From NCBI RefSeq assembly GCF_000308595.1, contig NZ_BAGA01000074.1, positions 1 through 64,000 of the forward strand: a stretch of 64,000 bases of DNA, written 5' to 3'. Below the pieces are notes generated by a model. It worked only from the letters and a program-made list of their open reading frames with translations, did not search any database and was not told the origin of the DNA. A program made the translations under genes and the position numbers. Source of the DNA: Nocardia higoensis NBRC 100133 (GTDB lineage: Bacteria > Actinomycetota > Actinomycetes > Mycobacteriales > Mycobacteriaceae). This document shows positions 43,824-52,642 of the stretch, in pieces. How positions within the stretch are numbered: position 1 is the first letter of the stretch; every line of letters starts with the position of its first letter.

Positions 43824-45704
43824 ATGACTGTCGAGCGTCCGATGGAGGACGAGGTCACGCAACTTGCCCTCCGGGTCGAAAAGGCCAGGGGACGGCTGGC
43901 CTACCAGTTCGATCCCGCGCTCACCGAGGCGCTGTCCGAAAGCGAACTGCAGGCCGAACGCGAGCTCGCCGAGCGCATTCGCGAGCAGGACCGAGAGCAG
44001 CGCTGGAAAGAAGTGCAGGCCGCAGCCGTGGCCTCCGACCAGGCTCGTCAAACTGCGGAAGTGATCGCGAAGGCCGACATGCGTGATCTGTTGCTCGCCC
44101 GCAAGGCGATCGCCGCGCAGCGGCGCGAATCGAGTCCGCACGCCAAACTCGCCTCGCTGTACCGGCATCGGGCCTGGTCGTTGCGCGCGCTGGCCGGCGT
44201 CGTCGCCGCGGGCATGCTGTGGTCGGCGGTCAACGTGCAGCACAACATCGCGCCGGGCGGTGCGACCGATCCGCTCTACTGGTTCAGCTACCTGCTGGAG
44301 GGGATGATCAGCGTCTGTCTGATCATCATCATGATCGGCACCAACAAGGTCGCCGAATGGGGTGTGGTCGACAATCGCAGACAGGTCGCGGCCGCCGAGA
44401 TGGCGCTGCTGTCACTGACCGTCGTCCTCAACACCTACCCGTACATGCGGGCGGGGCAATGGTACGAGGTCGGCGTGCACGCCATCGCGCCGGTGATGAT
44501 CGGCGTCGCGTTGCTCATCCACGATGCCGCGAGTTCCCGCTACGGCCTAGCCATCTACCGCGCCACCGAGCAGGTGCGCGAGCTGCCCGACCCGGCCGAG
44601 GAGATCCGCAACAGCCTGCCCTCGTTGATGGCGGTGCGGGCGCGCGGGCCGATCGACCTGGTGCCGCGCCACGCCGCCGAGGCCGAGATCGCCGAGCAGG
44701 TCGACCTCGCGGTCGAGGGCCCGGTCGATCCCGAGACCGGTGAGCCGCTCGTCCTGGACGAGAGCCTCGAAGTTCCCGCCGAAGGGGAACTCGTCGAGGT
44801 GGTGCACCAAGAGCAGGAGGACGAAGAACTCCCCGCTGCGGCCGCCGGGGCGCGTAAAGCCACCGAGGCCGTCCCCGCCGCCGATCCGGCGCGCAACGGA
44901 ATCGCGATGAAGGAAGCGGTGTCGGCCAACGGGCAGTCGGCTTCGGTCGTCGCGAAGCCCGCCGCCAAGCCTGCGGCCAAGGCCAAGGCCCCCGCCGCGC
45001 CCGTTGCCGACTCGGTCGCTGCCGCCGCGCCCACGGTCACCAAGCCCGCGCCCGCGGTCACCAAGCCCGTGGCCGCTGCATCCGCCCCGGCGAAGCCTGC
45101 CGCGGCTCCGGCCCCGCCCAAGCCCGCGGCGAAATCCGCTGCCGCCAAGGCGGCACCGGCCGCCGAGCAGGCGGCGGTGGCTGCCGCACCCGCGACCAGA
45201 GCTGCCGCTCCGGCGCAGCCGGTCGAGAAGCCTGTCATGCAGCCGGTTCCGGCCACGGCGGGACAGCCCGCAGCGACCCGGCCGACGGCCGCGCAGTCGC
45301 CGACGGTGAAGCCCGTCGCGGCCAGGCCGACCGCACCGGTCACCACGCCGGTCCGCTCGGCGGGCTTCAACGATGCGCTCGCCCCGACCAGGTCCGTCAC
45401 CGCCCGACAGGACGTCGCGCCCGCGCGGGCCTCGGTGCCGCCGGTACCCGCGCCGAAGCCGGAGGCGGCTGTCCAGGACAGCCGGTCGATGGCCAAGGAC
45501 AGCCGGACCATGTCCTCACGCAGCAAGAAGAAGGAACGCCCCGCGCCGCCGCCCGATCCGGACGGCGCCTACCACGAGGTCGTGCGCTCCTCGGGCATCT
45601 ACGACACCGGGCAGTTCCGCATCGCCGAGGCGCTCGAGCAGGAACTCGCCGAGATGGCCGAGGCCCGGCGCCGCGCGCGCAGCAGCAGGCAGCGCCTGAG
45701 CTGA
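43824..45704 (+). CDS. DUF2637-like (SpdB-type) membrane protein with Ala/Pro/Lys tail
   Basis: A 626-residue protein in three parts. Residues 1-110 are charged and coiled-coil-like (ALSESELQAERELAERIREQDREQR). Residues about 115-245 carry four transmembrane helices with WSAVNVQHNI, WFSYLLEGMISVCLIIIMI and a later GVHAIAPVMIGVALLIHDAA, resembling DUF2637/SpdB proteins associated with actinobacterial conjugative elements. A very Ala/Pro/Lys-rich tail follows from about 340, with a conserved-looking end (DGAYHEVVRSSGIYDTGQFRIAEALEQEL). GGGGGAGG precedes ATG 43824. The role is unknown; no other conjugation genes are present. Confidence 0.65.
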   Translation: MTVERPMEDEVTQLALRVEKARGRLAYQFDPALTEALSESELQAERELAERIREQDREQRWKEVQAAAVASDQARQTAEVIAKADMRDLLLARKAIAAQRRESSPHAKLASLYRHRAWSLRALAGVVAAGMLWSAVNVQHNIAPGGATDPLYWFSYLLEGMISVCLIIIMIGTNKVAEWGVVDNRRQVAAAEMALLSLTVVLNTYPYMRAGQWYEVGVHAIAPVMIGVALLIHDAASSRYGLAIYRATEQVRELPDPAEEIRNSLPSLMAVRARGPIDLVPRHAAEAEIAEQVDLAVEGPVDPETGEPLVLDESLEVPAEGELVEVVHQEQEDEELPAAAAGARKATEAVPAADPARNGIAMKEAVSANGQSASVVAKPAAKPAAKAKAPAAPVADSVAAAAPTVTKPAPAVTKPVAAASAPAKPAAAPAPPKPAAKSAAAKAAPAAEQAAVAAAPATRAAAPAQPVEKPVMQPVPATAGQPAATRPTAAQSPTVKPVAARPTAPVTTPVRSAGFNDALAPTRSVTARQDVAPARASVPPVPAPKPEAAVQDSRSMAKDSRTMSSRSKKKERPAPPPDPDGAYHEVVRSSGIYDTGQFRIAEALEQELAEMAEARRRARSSRQRLS

Positions 45705-45729
45705 CCGCGGCCCGCGGACCCGGCCACAG

Positions 45730-45757
45730 CGGCTGATCGGCTTCGGCCGGTCAGCCG
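45730..45757. terminator. UUCG-loop hairpin between convergent genes
   Basis: CGGCTGATCGGC at 45730-45741 and GCCGGTCAGCCG at 45746-45757 form a 12-bp stem (one G-T pair) closed by TTCG. It overlaps the stop codon of the minus-strand oxidoreductase and can serve both strands. Confidence 0.55.
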
Positions 45758-46734
45758 TTCTGCGTGCTCCGGGTCATCGACGCGTGCAGGGTCTCGCGCA
45801 GCGTCGATCCGTAGAAGTCGATGAAGCCGAACGGGTCGGGTCCGGCGTTCTGCAGGACGAGATGGTCGAACCCCACGTCGATGTAGGAGCGGACCGCCTC
45901 GACGTAGCGGTCGGGGTCCGAGCCGCAGGTGAAGTGCTGGCGGATATCGTCTTCGCGCACCGTCGCGCTCGCGGCGGCGAAATTGACCGGATTGGGCAGC
46001 TCGCTCATCACCTTCCATCCGGTCAACGCCCAGCGTGTGGTCTCCAGCGCTGCCCGCGCGCCCTCCTGCTCGTCAGGCGCCCAGGCCACCGGGATCTCCG
46101 CGTACCGGGGTCCGGCGCCGCCTCGCTCGTGATACTCGCGTACGAGTTCGGCGTTCGGTTCGGTCGCGAACAGTCCGTCGCCATGGCTCGCGGCCAGGCG
46201 CGCGGCCTCGCGCCCGCCCGCCGCGACGGCGATGACCGGCGGTTCCGGCGGCAGGTCGAAGATGCGCGCGTCCGACAGTCGCAGGTAGGTGCCCTCGTAG
46301 GACCGGTAGCCACCCCGCCACAACAGCCTGATGATCTCCAGCGCCTCGCGCAGCATCTCGTGACGTACGCGTATCGAGTCGGGGAACTCCCGCCCGACCA
46401 CATGCTCGTTGAGTCGCTCACCGGAGCCGACCCCGAGCACGAATCTGCCGTCGCACAGCAGCGCCGTGGTCGCCGCGGCCTGGGCCACGACCGCCGGGTG
46501 GTAGCGCAGCGTCGGACAGGTGACGCCGGTGGCCAGGCCGATCCGCTCGGTGCGCGTGGCGATCGCCCCCAGCACGCTCCAGGCGAAGGGGGAGTGGCCC
46601 TGATTGTCGAGCCAGGGATGGAAGTGGTCGCTGATCTCCACGAAGTCGAATCCGGCCTGCTCGGCCGCCACGGCCTGCCGGACGAGATCGTTCGGGCCGT
46701 AGCCCTCGGCCGCGAGCTTGTATCCGATGGGCAT
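45751..46734 (-). CDS. LLM-class F420-dependent oxidoreductase
   Basis: A 327-residue luciferase-like TIM-barrel protein of the F420-dependent TIGR03557 type (G6PDH-related family). Visible are GFDFVEISDHFHPWLDNQGHSPFAWSVLGAIATRT, ATGVTCPTLRYHPAVVAQAAATTALL, GVGSGERLNEHVVG and a C-terminal DVGFDHLVLQNAG. The ATG at 46734 has AGGAGG upstream. The substrate is not known; such enzymes reduce or oxidise metabolites with the deazaflavin F420, which is typical of actinobacteria. Confidence 0.82.
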   Translation of the reverse strand: MPIGYKLAAEGYGPNDLVRQAVAAEQAGFDFVEISDHFHPWLDNQGHSPFAWSVLGAIATRTERIGLATGVTCPTLRYHPAVVAQAAATTALLCDGRFVLGVGSGERLNEHVVGREFPDSIRVRHEMLREALEIIRLLWRGGYRSYEGTYLRLSDARIFDLPPEPPVIAVAAGGREAARLAASHGDGLFATEPNAELVREYHERGGAGPRYAEIPVAWAPDEQEGARAALETTRWALTGWKVMSELPNPVNFAAASATVREDDIRQHFTCGSDPDRYVEAVRSYIDVGFDHLVLQNAGPDPFGFIDFYGSTLRETLHASMTRSTQNG

Positions 46735-46928
46735 TGCTGCCTCCTGGTCGGTACCGGTCACGATGGCCCGCCCGGGCGGTGTGCCGGGCGCACAAGCACC
46801 GCCTACCCCGGCGCACTCCGCGCAAACGGGCAGGTGATCGCCGTCCGGCCGAGCGAATGTACTGCGCTGCGCCGCACGGTATCCGACGTCCAGCCCTACC
46901 GGACGGCGCCGAACCCGTCCGCATGTGC

Positions 46929-47480
46929 TCAGGGAAGTCGGCAGCCGGTGGTCGCGGTGATGGTGGTGGAGGAATGGTCGGTGTAGACCGAAAGGCTCGT
47001 CCGGTTGCCGAGGAAGGTGCCGTCGGTGCCCTCGAAGTCGACGTAATGGTTGTCGGGCGTGCTGAGGTCGGGCTTCATGACCTCGGCGCCCGCGCCGGCG
47101 GCCAGGGCGGCTGCGGTCGCACGGAACTCCGGCCACGCCCTCGGCGGAACGGGGCCGTCGGCGACGTAGCGGGGCAGCGTGACGCGGATGCCGCCGATGT
47201 TCGCGTACTCCTCGGTGCACGGCCCCTCGCCGCCCGGCTCGCCCCACGACCAGACGAGCCGTGGTTCGACCGCCGAGGCGGCCGCGGCGATGTGGATCAT
47301 CGCCTCGCGCAGCGATCGCACCGCCTCTGCCGAACGCGGCAGCGCGGCCATCTCCTCGGCAGCCGCGGCGATCTCCTCCGAAGAGGGCGGCGGCGGGGGC
47401 TCGTCCAGCAGGATCGTGCATCCGGCGGCCAGCCAGGCGACAGCGGTGAGCGCGAGGATACGACGGCAGCGCTCGATCAT
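46929..47480 (-). CDS. LppV-like lipoprotein
   Basis: A 183-residue secreted lipoprotein. The lipobox LAAGC has Cys21 after a short hydrophobic signal. The mature protein has a Pro/Glu-rich start, a helix (AVRSLREAMIHIAAAASAVEP), CTEEYANIGGIRVTLPRYV and a C-terminal TTITATTGCRLP. Two Cys in the mature part probably form a disulfide. Pattern and length resemble mycobacterial LppV-type lipoproteins of unknown function. GGAAGGA precedes the ATG. Confidence 0.68.
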   Translation of the reverse strand: MIERCRRILALTAVAWLAAGCTILLDEPPPPPSSEEIAAAAEEMAALPRSAEAVRSLREAMIHIAAAASAVEPRLVWSWGEPGGEGPCTEEYANIGGIRVTLPRYVADGPVPPRAWPEFRATAAALAAGAGAEVMKPDLSTPDNHYVDFEGTDGTFLGNRTSLSVYTDHSSTTITATTGCRLP

Positions 47481-47722
47481 GGCGTCCTTCCGGTGTACTC
47501 GGAGCCCCGGCCCGCCCGCGCCGACGGCAGGCCCGAGCCGGGTTCACCCGCAATGATATTCAGGGTCGGCGCCGGTGCGGGTGGGGCGAAAGTTCGGGCG
47601 AAGGGGCATGTCGCGGGTCACTGCTCTGGACAGCGGGCCCCGGCTTGGCTACGTTGAGGCCGCGTTCGGTGACGGTGTGGTTCGGTGCATGGCAAACGTG
47701 GGCTGACAGGGAGGACACGGTC

Positions 47723-48256
47723 GTGGTGACCATCGCGCAACTGCGGGCGGTGCTGGCGATCCTGCGGGTGGACACGAGTGGGTCGGTCGGGTCGCATCGC
47801 GGACCGGCCGACGAGCAGGCCGATCTCGTCGGACTGCTCCATCGGGTGATCTCCGGGGAACTACGCCAGGTGATGGCGGACGAGCACGGGGTGGCGCCGG
47901 GCGGCGTGCCCGCGGCTCTCGACGAGAATCCGACCGAGCAGGCGTGTTTCGAGGCGCGCCTGCTGCACGATCGGATCGGCGTCCTCGCGGGAACGGCGGT
48001 CGCGGATCCGGCACCGGCCCTGCTCGACGCGGCGGTCCGCTCGGCGCACGCCACTGCGGCATTGCTCGCGCTGAGCCGCAGACCGGGAGGGGCGGCGGCG
48101 GAGGAACGGTGGCAGCGTGCGCTCGACGATCTCGGCGAGGCCTACCACCTCATCAACGACGAGTACATCGGCCGGGCGAATTCCGTGACGGCGCCGATGA
48201 TCACACCGCAGGTGCTCGAATCCGCCTGCGTCGCGGACAGTTCCACGCCCCGATAG
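47723..48256 (+). CDS. Hypothetical helical protein
   Basis: A 177-residue soluble protein with no signal or membrane segment; the sequence is largely helical and Ala/Leu-rich (TIAQLRAVLAILRVD..., RLLHDRIGVLAGTAVADPAPALLDAAVRSAHATAALLAL, ALDDLGEAYHLINDEYIGRAN). The GTG at 47723 has GGAGGACA upstream. I recognise no family. The final SxxTPR tail is polar. Confidence 0.6.
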   Translation: MVTIAQLRAVLAILRVDTSGSVGSHRGPADEQADLVGLLHRVISGELRQVMADEHGVAPGGVPAALDENPTEQACFEARLLHDRIGVLAGTAVADPAPALLDAAVRSAHATAALLALSRRPGGAAAEERWQRALDDLGEAYHLINDEYIGRANSVTAPMITPQVLESACVADSSTPR

Positions 48257-48445
48257 GTCCGGTCGGGCGTTACCCCGCCAATGGTGGCCGCACCCGGCGC
48301 GGCCTCTACACCAGCCGAGTCGCCGTGCGCCCGTACCGGTCGACGGGGCACGGCGACTCGCCGCGGGGTTCACGCCGCGATCGTCGGGGTCATCGAGGTC
48401 CCGGGGTTCGAAGCGGCCGGATCAGCGGTTGCCCGGACGCCTCGA

Positions 48446-49000
48446 TCAGGGGGTGGAGAAGCCGATGAGGGCGCCGATGCCCGCGCCGATCGGGACGGTG
48501 ATCAGCGCGCCGACGCCGCCGAGGAAGAACCCGAGCACCGCGCCGATACCCGCGCCGACCAGCGCGCCGACGACCGCATTGTGCTGCTTGCGGGCCAGCG
48601 TCTCGTTCTCGTCGACGAAGCTCGCCAGGCGTTCGGAGGCCGCGGGGGCGTTCACCGGGGTGAGCAGTAGTGTGCGGCCGTTGTCGGTCAGGCTGGGGGA
48701 CAGACCGACGGTCGCGCCGTTGACGTGCACGGTGGTCGGGAAGGCGCTGACGGCCTGCCCCGCGGCGTCGGTGAGCAGGATGGTGCCCCCGGCGATCCGG
48801 AACGCGCCGGAATCGAGCGTGGTGACCAGGGCGCTGCCGTCCGCGTTCGGGCCGACGGTGTATCCGATGCCTTGTTCGACGCCCTGCACGGCGAGAGCGG
48901 GCGGGGCGGCGGGCGCGGGCGCGGCGTGTGCGGTGCCGGTGGCGAGAACGGTGGCCCCGGCGGCGAGCAGGGCGGGTGCGGCGAAGCGGCGGAATCTCAT
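48446..49000 (-). CDS. Secreted protein with C-terminal glycine-zipper segment
   Basis: A 184-residue protein with an N-terminal Sec signal peptide (RFRRFAAPALLAAGATVLATGTAHA, cleavage after AHA at about 26). A beta-rich middle region (GYTVGPNADGSALVTTLDSGAFRI) precedes an LASFVDENETL helix, and a Gly-rich hydrophobic C-terminal segment (VVGALVGAGIGAVLGFFLGGVGALITVPIGAGIGALIG) could insert in a membrane. This domain layout is common in Nocardia/Rhodococcus secreted proteins of unknown role. Confidence 0.7.
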   Translation of the reverse strand: MRFRRFAAPALLAAGATVLATGTAHAAPAPAAPPALAVQGVEQGIGYTVGPNADGSALVTTLDSGAFRIAGGTILLTDAAGQAVSAFPTTVHVNGATVGLSPSLTDNGRTLLLTPVNAPAASERLASFVDENETLARKQHNAVVGALVGAGIGAVLGFFLGGVGALITVPIGAGIGALIGFSTP

Positions 49001-49333
49001 CGTTTTCCCTTACGTGTTGCGTACGGGCAGGAACGCCACGGGAAGACGAATCGTTGTCCCCCCGGCGTCGGACCGATGCACCGGTCCCCGGCCATTGTCT
49101 GCTGCGAAACCCCTACCAGCGCAAGCTTTTCGGAAAAGAAACCGCCGGTCGGTCGGGCGATGTCGCCAGGGTTTCCGGCGGGCAATCGCACGGTTGGCGC
49201 GGTCAGCGATGCGTGCGTGCTATCGTCGGCCGGGCATGCGAACAACGGGCAATCGGGACAGTCGCCCGCGGTCGGCGACATTCGGGCGGATGCCCCTGTG
49301 GTCGTTACCGATCCGACGTGGCACTCTTAAGCG
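49001..49333. other. Divergent intergenic region upstream of the MFS exporter
   Basis: A minus-strand 94-codon frame (48997-49281) with several Cys ends in a 4-bp overlap with the next gene's start, but lacks an SD and has a mixed composition, so it is not called. No SD is seen before the exporter GTG, so that transcript may be leaderless. Confidence 0.35.
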
Positions 49334-50809
49334 GTGACAGAACCTCCACATACGTCGGCGGCCTTGCCCGGCCCCGCTTCGGACAAGCTCGACAAGGGCG
49401 TGCTGAAGATCGCGGGTGTCGTCGTGATCGGTGCGATCATGTCGATTCTCGACGTGACTGTTGTGACCGTCGCACTGCCGACGTTCATCACCGAGTTCCA
49501 GACAACCTATGCCATCGCCGCGTGGACGATGACCGGCTACACGCTGGCGCTGGCGACCGTCATCCCACTCACCGGCTGGGCTGCCGACCGGTTCGGCACC
49601 AAACGGCTGTACCTGACCGCGCTGATCCTGTTCGTGCTCGGCTCGCTGTTGTGCAGTGTCGCGTGGAGCATCGAGTCGCTGATCGCCTTCCGGGTGATCC
49701 AGGGCCTCGGCGGCGGCATGCTGATGCCGCTGGGCATGACGATCATGACCCACGCGGCAGGCCCGCAGCGGATCGGCCAGGTCATGGCGGTGCTCGGCGT
49801 GCCGATGCTGCTCGGCCCGATCGGCGGCCCGATCCTGGGTGGCTGGCTGATCGATGCGTTCAGCTGGCACTGGATCTTCCTGATCAACCTGCCGATCGGC
49901 GTGCTCGCGCTGACCCTGGCCGCGATCGTGCTGCCGCCGGACCGGCCCGAACCGAGCGAGTCCTTCGACTTCGTCGGCATGCTGCTGGCCTCGCCGGGTC
50001 TGGCGTTGTTCCTCTACGGCGTGTCGACGATTCCCGAGGTCGGCACGTTCGCCGACAAGAAGGTGATCATCCCGGTCGTGATCGGTGTCGCGCTGCTGGT
50101 CGGCTTCGTCCTGCACGCATTGCGCACCACCCATCCGCTCATCGACCTGTCGCTGTTCAAGAACCGGTCGCTCACCTTCGCGGTGCTCACCATGACGATG
50201 TTCGCCATCGCGTTCTTCGGCTCGGGTCTGCTGCTGCCGAGCTATCTGCAGCAGGTGCGCGGTGAGTCCGCGATGGCCGCCGGTCTGCTGATGGCCCCGC
50301 AGGGCATCGGCGCCATGCTCACGATGCCGATCGCCGGCAAATTCGTCGACCGCATGGGCCCGGGCAAGATCGTGATGACGGGCCTGGCGATCATCTCGGT
50401 CTCCATGGTCTTCTTCATCCAGCTGACCGACACGACGAACTATGTCGCCATGTGCGCGGCGCTGTTCGTCATGGGCCTCGGCATGGGCTGCACGATGATG
50501 CCGACCATGACCGCCGCCATCCAGACGCTGACCCACCAGCAGGTGGCGCGTGGCTCCACGTTGATGAACATCATCAACCAGGGCGCCGGGTCGATCGGTA
50601 CCGCCATCATGTCGGTGGTGCTGTCCAACGAGATCGCCGATCGGGTCACCCCGGCCGGACCGCCCGGGCCGGCCGATGCCGCCGACGCGTTCGCGAACAC
50701 CTATCTGGTGGCGCTGGTGTTCGCCGTGCTGACCCTGATTCCGGCGTACTTCCTACCGCGGACCAGGCCCGTGGTCAAGGATGCCGATCCGGCGCTCATG
50801 GTGCACTGA
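49334..50809 (+). CDS. DHA2-family MFS drug exporter (EmrB/QacA type)
   Basis: A 491-residue transporter with about 14 transmembrane helices, a hallmark of the DHA2 subfamily. Motifs are ILDVTVVTVALP in helix 1 (conserved DxTVVNVALP pattern), GWAADRFGTKR (motif A) and GPILGGWLID (antiporter motif C). These use the proton gradient to expel drugs or other amphiphiles. The GTG start has no SD. A strong hairpin terminator follows the stop. Confidence 0.87.
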   Translation: MTEPPHTSAALPGPASDKLDKGVLKIAGVVVIGAIMSILDVTVVTVALPTFITEFQTTYAIAAWTMTGYTLALATVIPLTGWAADRFGTKRLYLTALILFVLGSLLCSVAWSIESLIAFRVIQGLGGGMLMPLGMTIMTHAAGPQRIGQVMAVLGVPMLLGPIGGPILGGWLIDAFSWHWIFLINLPIGVLALTLAAIVLPPDRPEPSESFDFVGMLLASPGLALFLYGVSTIPEVGTFADKKVIIPVVIGVALLVGFVLHALRTTHPLIDLSLFKNRSLTFAVLTMTMFAIAFFGSGLLLPSYLQQVRGESAMAAGLLMAPQGIGAMLTMPIAGKFVDRMGPGKIVMTGLAIISVSMVFFIQLTDTTNYVAMCAALFVMGLGMGCTMMPTMTAAIQTLTHQQVARGSTLMNIINQGAGSIGTAIMSVVLSNEIADRVTPAGPPGPADAADAFANTYLVALVFAVLTLIPAYFLPRTRPVVKDADPALMVH

Positions 50810-50826
50810 GCGCGATACACCCGGCT

Positions 50827-50869
50827 ATCGCTGGCCACGGCAGCGCGCCGTGGCCGGCGATCGTCTTTT
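50827..50869 (+). terminator. Rho-independent terminator after the MFS gene
   Basis: ATCGCTGGCCACGGC at 50827-50841 pairs with GCCGTGGCCGGCGAT at 50847-50861 (15 bp, one G-T pair), loop AGCGC, then CGTCTTTT. It may act for both the exporter and the convergent SRPBCC gene. Confidence 0.7.
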
Positions 50870-50914
50870 CCGGGCCTCGGTGCCGGGTTGCCCACGCTGC
50901 GTGAGGCGGCCTGC

Positions 50915-51349
50915 TCACGCTCCGTAGCGAGCGACGAAATTGCCCAGCGAGCGCTCGATGTCCCCGCGAATCGCCTTGGCCACGCCGGAGCCGATCGGGC
51001 CGAACAGTGGCGCGCCGCCGAGTTCGAGATCGACGGTCACCTCCGAGCCGCTGCCCTTCGCCGCGACGAGCAGTCCGAGGCTGAATCGGGTCCCGCCCTT
51101 GCCCGAGCCGTGCAGGACGAGTCGGCTCGGGGGCTCGGCGGTCTGCACCGTCCAGGTGACGCGATTGCGCAGGCCCTTCACCGTGGCCACCCCGACGAGC
51201 GTCGTCCCCGGCGTCAATTCGGCGGGCACCGCGCCGCGCCAGCCTTCGTGCATGGTCAGCCAGGTGCCCAGTTCTGCCAGGTCGGAGGTGTGTTCCCAGG
51301 CCCGGTGGGGGGCCACCGGAACGTCGACGGCGACCTTCAGTTTTGCCAT
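50915..51349 (-). CDS. SRPBCC-family protein
   Basis: A 144-residue START/polyketide-cyclase-like protein. It starts AKLKVAVDVPVAPHRAWEHTSDLAELGTWLTMHEGWRG, with a SEVTVDLELGG strand and a C-terminal helix GSGVAKAIRGDIERSLGNFVARYG. These fold around a hydrophobic ligand. The ATG at 51349 gives the canonical N-terminus although an open frame extends upstream. Divergent from the luciferase-like gene. Ligand unknown. Confidence 0.78.
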   Translation of the reverse strand: MAKLKVAVDVPVAPHRAWEHTSDLAELGTWLTMHEGWRGAVPAELTPGTTLVGVATVKGLRNRVTWTVQTAEPPSRLVLHGSGKGGTRFSLGLLVAAKGSGSEVTVDLELGGAPLFGPIGSGVAKAIRGDIERSLGNFVARYGA

Positions 51350-51464
51350 GCGCGCATGGTATCCATCCGTGCCGCCGGAACACGCGCTCGTACCGGCGGA
51401 ATAGACGGGACACCCCTTCGGTTGATATGGTTGCCAAGTCAACCAACAAGCCCGAGGAGTCCTC

Positions 51465-52559
51465 GTGCAGTTCGGAATCTTCTCCGTCGGAGATGTCACG
51501 ACCGACCCGACGACGGGTCGGACCCCCAGCGAGGGCGAGCGGATCAAGGCCATGGTTCGGATCGCGCAGAAAGCCGAGGAGGTGGGTCTGGACGTCTTCG
51601 CCACCGGTGAGCATCACAACCCGCCGTTCGTGCCGTCCTCGCCGACCACCATGCTCGGCTACATCGCGGGCACCACCGAGCGCATCCAGTTGTCCACCGC
51701 GACCACGCTGATCACCACCAACGACCCGGTGAAGATCGCCGAGGACTTCGCGATGCTGCAGCACCTGGCCGACGGTCGCGTCGACCTGATGCTCGGCCGC
51801 GGCAACACCGGGCCGGTCTATCCATGGTTCGGCCAGGACATCCGCAACGGCATCCCGCTGGCCGTCGAGAACTACCACCTGCTGCACCGGCTCTGGCGCG
51901 AGGACGTGGTGAACTGGGAAGGCCGGTTCCGTACGCCGCTGCAATCGTTCACCTCGACCCCGCGGCCGCTCGACGGCGTGCCGCCGTTCGTCTGGCACGG
52001 CTCGATCCGCAGCCCGGAGATCGCCGAACAAGCCGCGTTCTACGGTGACGGCTTCTTCGCCAACAACATCTTCTGGCCCAAGGAGCACTTCCAGCGGCTG
52101 ATCGAGTTGTACCGGCAGCGCTACGAGCACCACGGCCACGGCTCGGCCGATCAGGCGATCGTCGGGCTCGGCGGTCAGGTGTTCATGCGGCGGAACTCCC
52201 AGGACGCCGTGCGCGAGTTCCGGCCCTACTTCGACAACGCCCCGGTCTACGGCCACGGGCCCTCGCTAGAGGAGTTCACCGAGCAGACCCCGCTGACCGT
52301 CGGCAGCCCGCAGCAGGTGATCGACAAGACGCTCACCTTCCGCGAAACCTTCGGTGACTACCAGCGTCAGCTGTTCCTGATGGATCACGCCGGCCTGCCG
52401 CTGAAGACGGTTCTCGAACAATTGGATCTGCTCGGCGAATACGTCGTGCCGGTGCTGCGCAAGGAGTTCGCGGCCGGGCGACCGGCGCACGTGCCCGACG
52501 CGCCGACACACGCCTCGCGGCTGGCGGCACGGACCGAAACCGCGGCGGCGCGTCCGTGA
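51465..52559 (+). CDS. LLM-class flavin-dependent oxidoreductase
   Basis: A 364-residue luciferase-like TIM-barrel enzyme. The sequence has QFGIFSVGD..., EVGLDVFATGEHHNPPFVPSSP, RIQLSTATTLITTNDPVKIAEDFAMLQHLADGRVDLMLGRG and FVWHGSIRSPEIAEQAAFYGDGFFANNIFWP. It fits the CE1758-type FMN-dependent group. The GTG start has GAGGAG upstream. It precedes YceI by 83 bp and might be co-transcribed with it. Substrate unknown. Confidence 0.83.
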   Translation: MQFGIFSVGDVTTDPTTGRTPSEGERIKAMVRIAQKAEEVGLDVFATGEHHNPPFVPSSPTTMLGYIAGTTERIQLSTATTLITTNDPVKIAEDFAMLQHLADGRVDLMLGRGNTGPVYPWFGQDIRNGIPLAVENYHLLHRLWREDVVNWEGRFRTPLQSFTSTPRPLDGVPPFVWHGSIRSPEIAEQAAFYGDGFFANNIFWPKEHFQRLIELYRQRYEHHGHGSADQAIVGLGGQVFMRRNSQDAVREFRPYFDNAPVYGHGPSLEEFTEQTPLTVGSPQQVIDKTLTFRETFGDYQRQLFLMDHAGLPLKTVLEQLDLLGEYVVPVLRKEFAAGRPAHVPDAPTHASRLAARTETAAARP

Positions 52560-52642
52560 TCCGGACGTCTCCGCCGGCCACCCCTATCTCTTCGACCACC
52601 GATATCCCACCGCAGATCGAACTCACACAGGAGGAAACAGCT

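Noticed and set aside
48997..49281. 94-codon ORF with a 4-bp overlap to the secreted-protein gene
   Set aside because: The overlap is suggestive, but there is no SD, the composition is mixed and the sequence is not recognisable.
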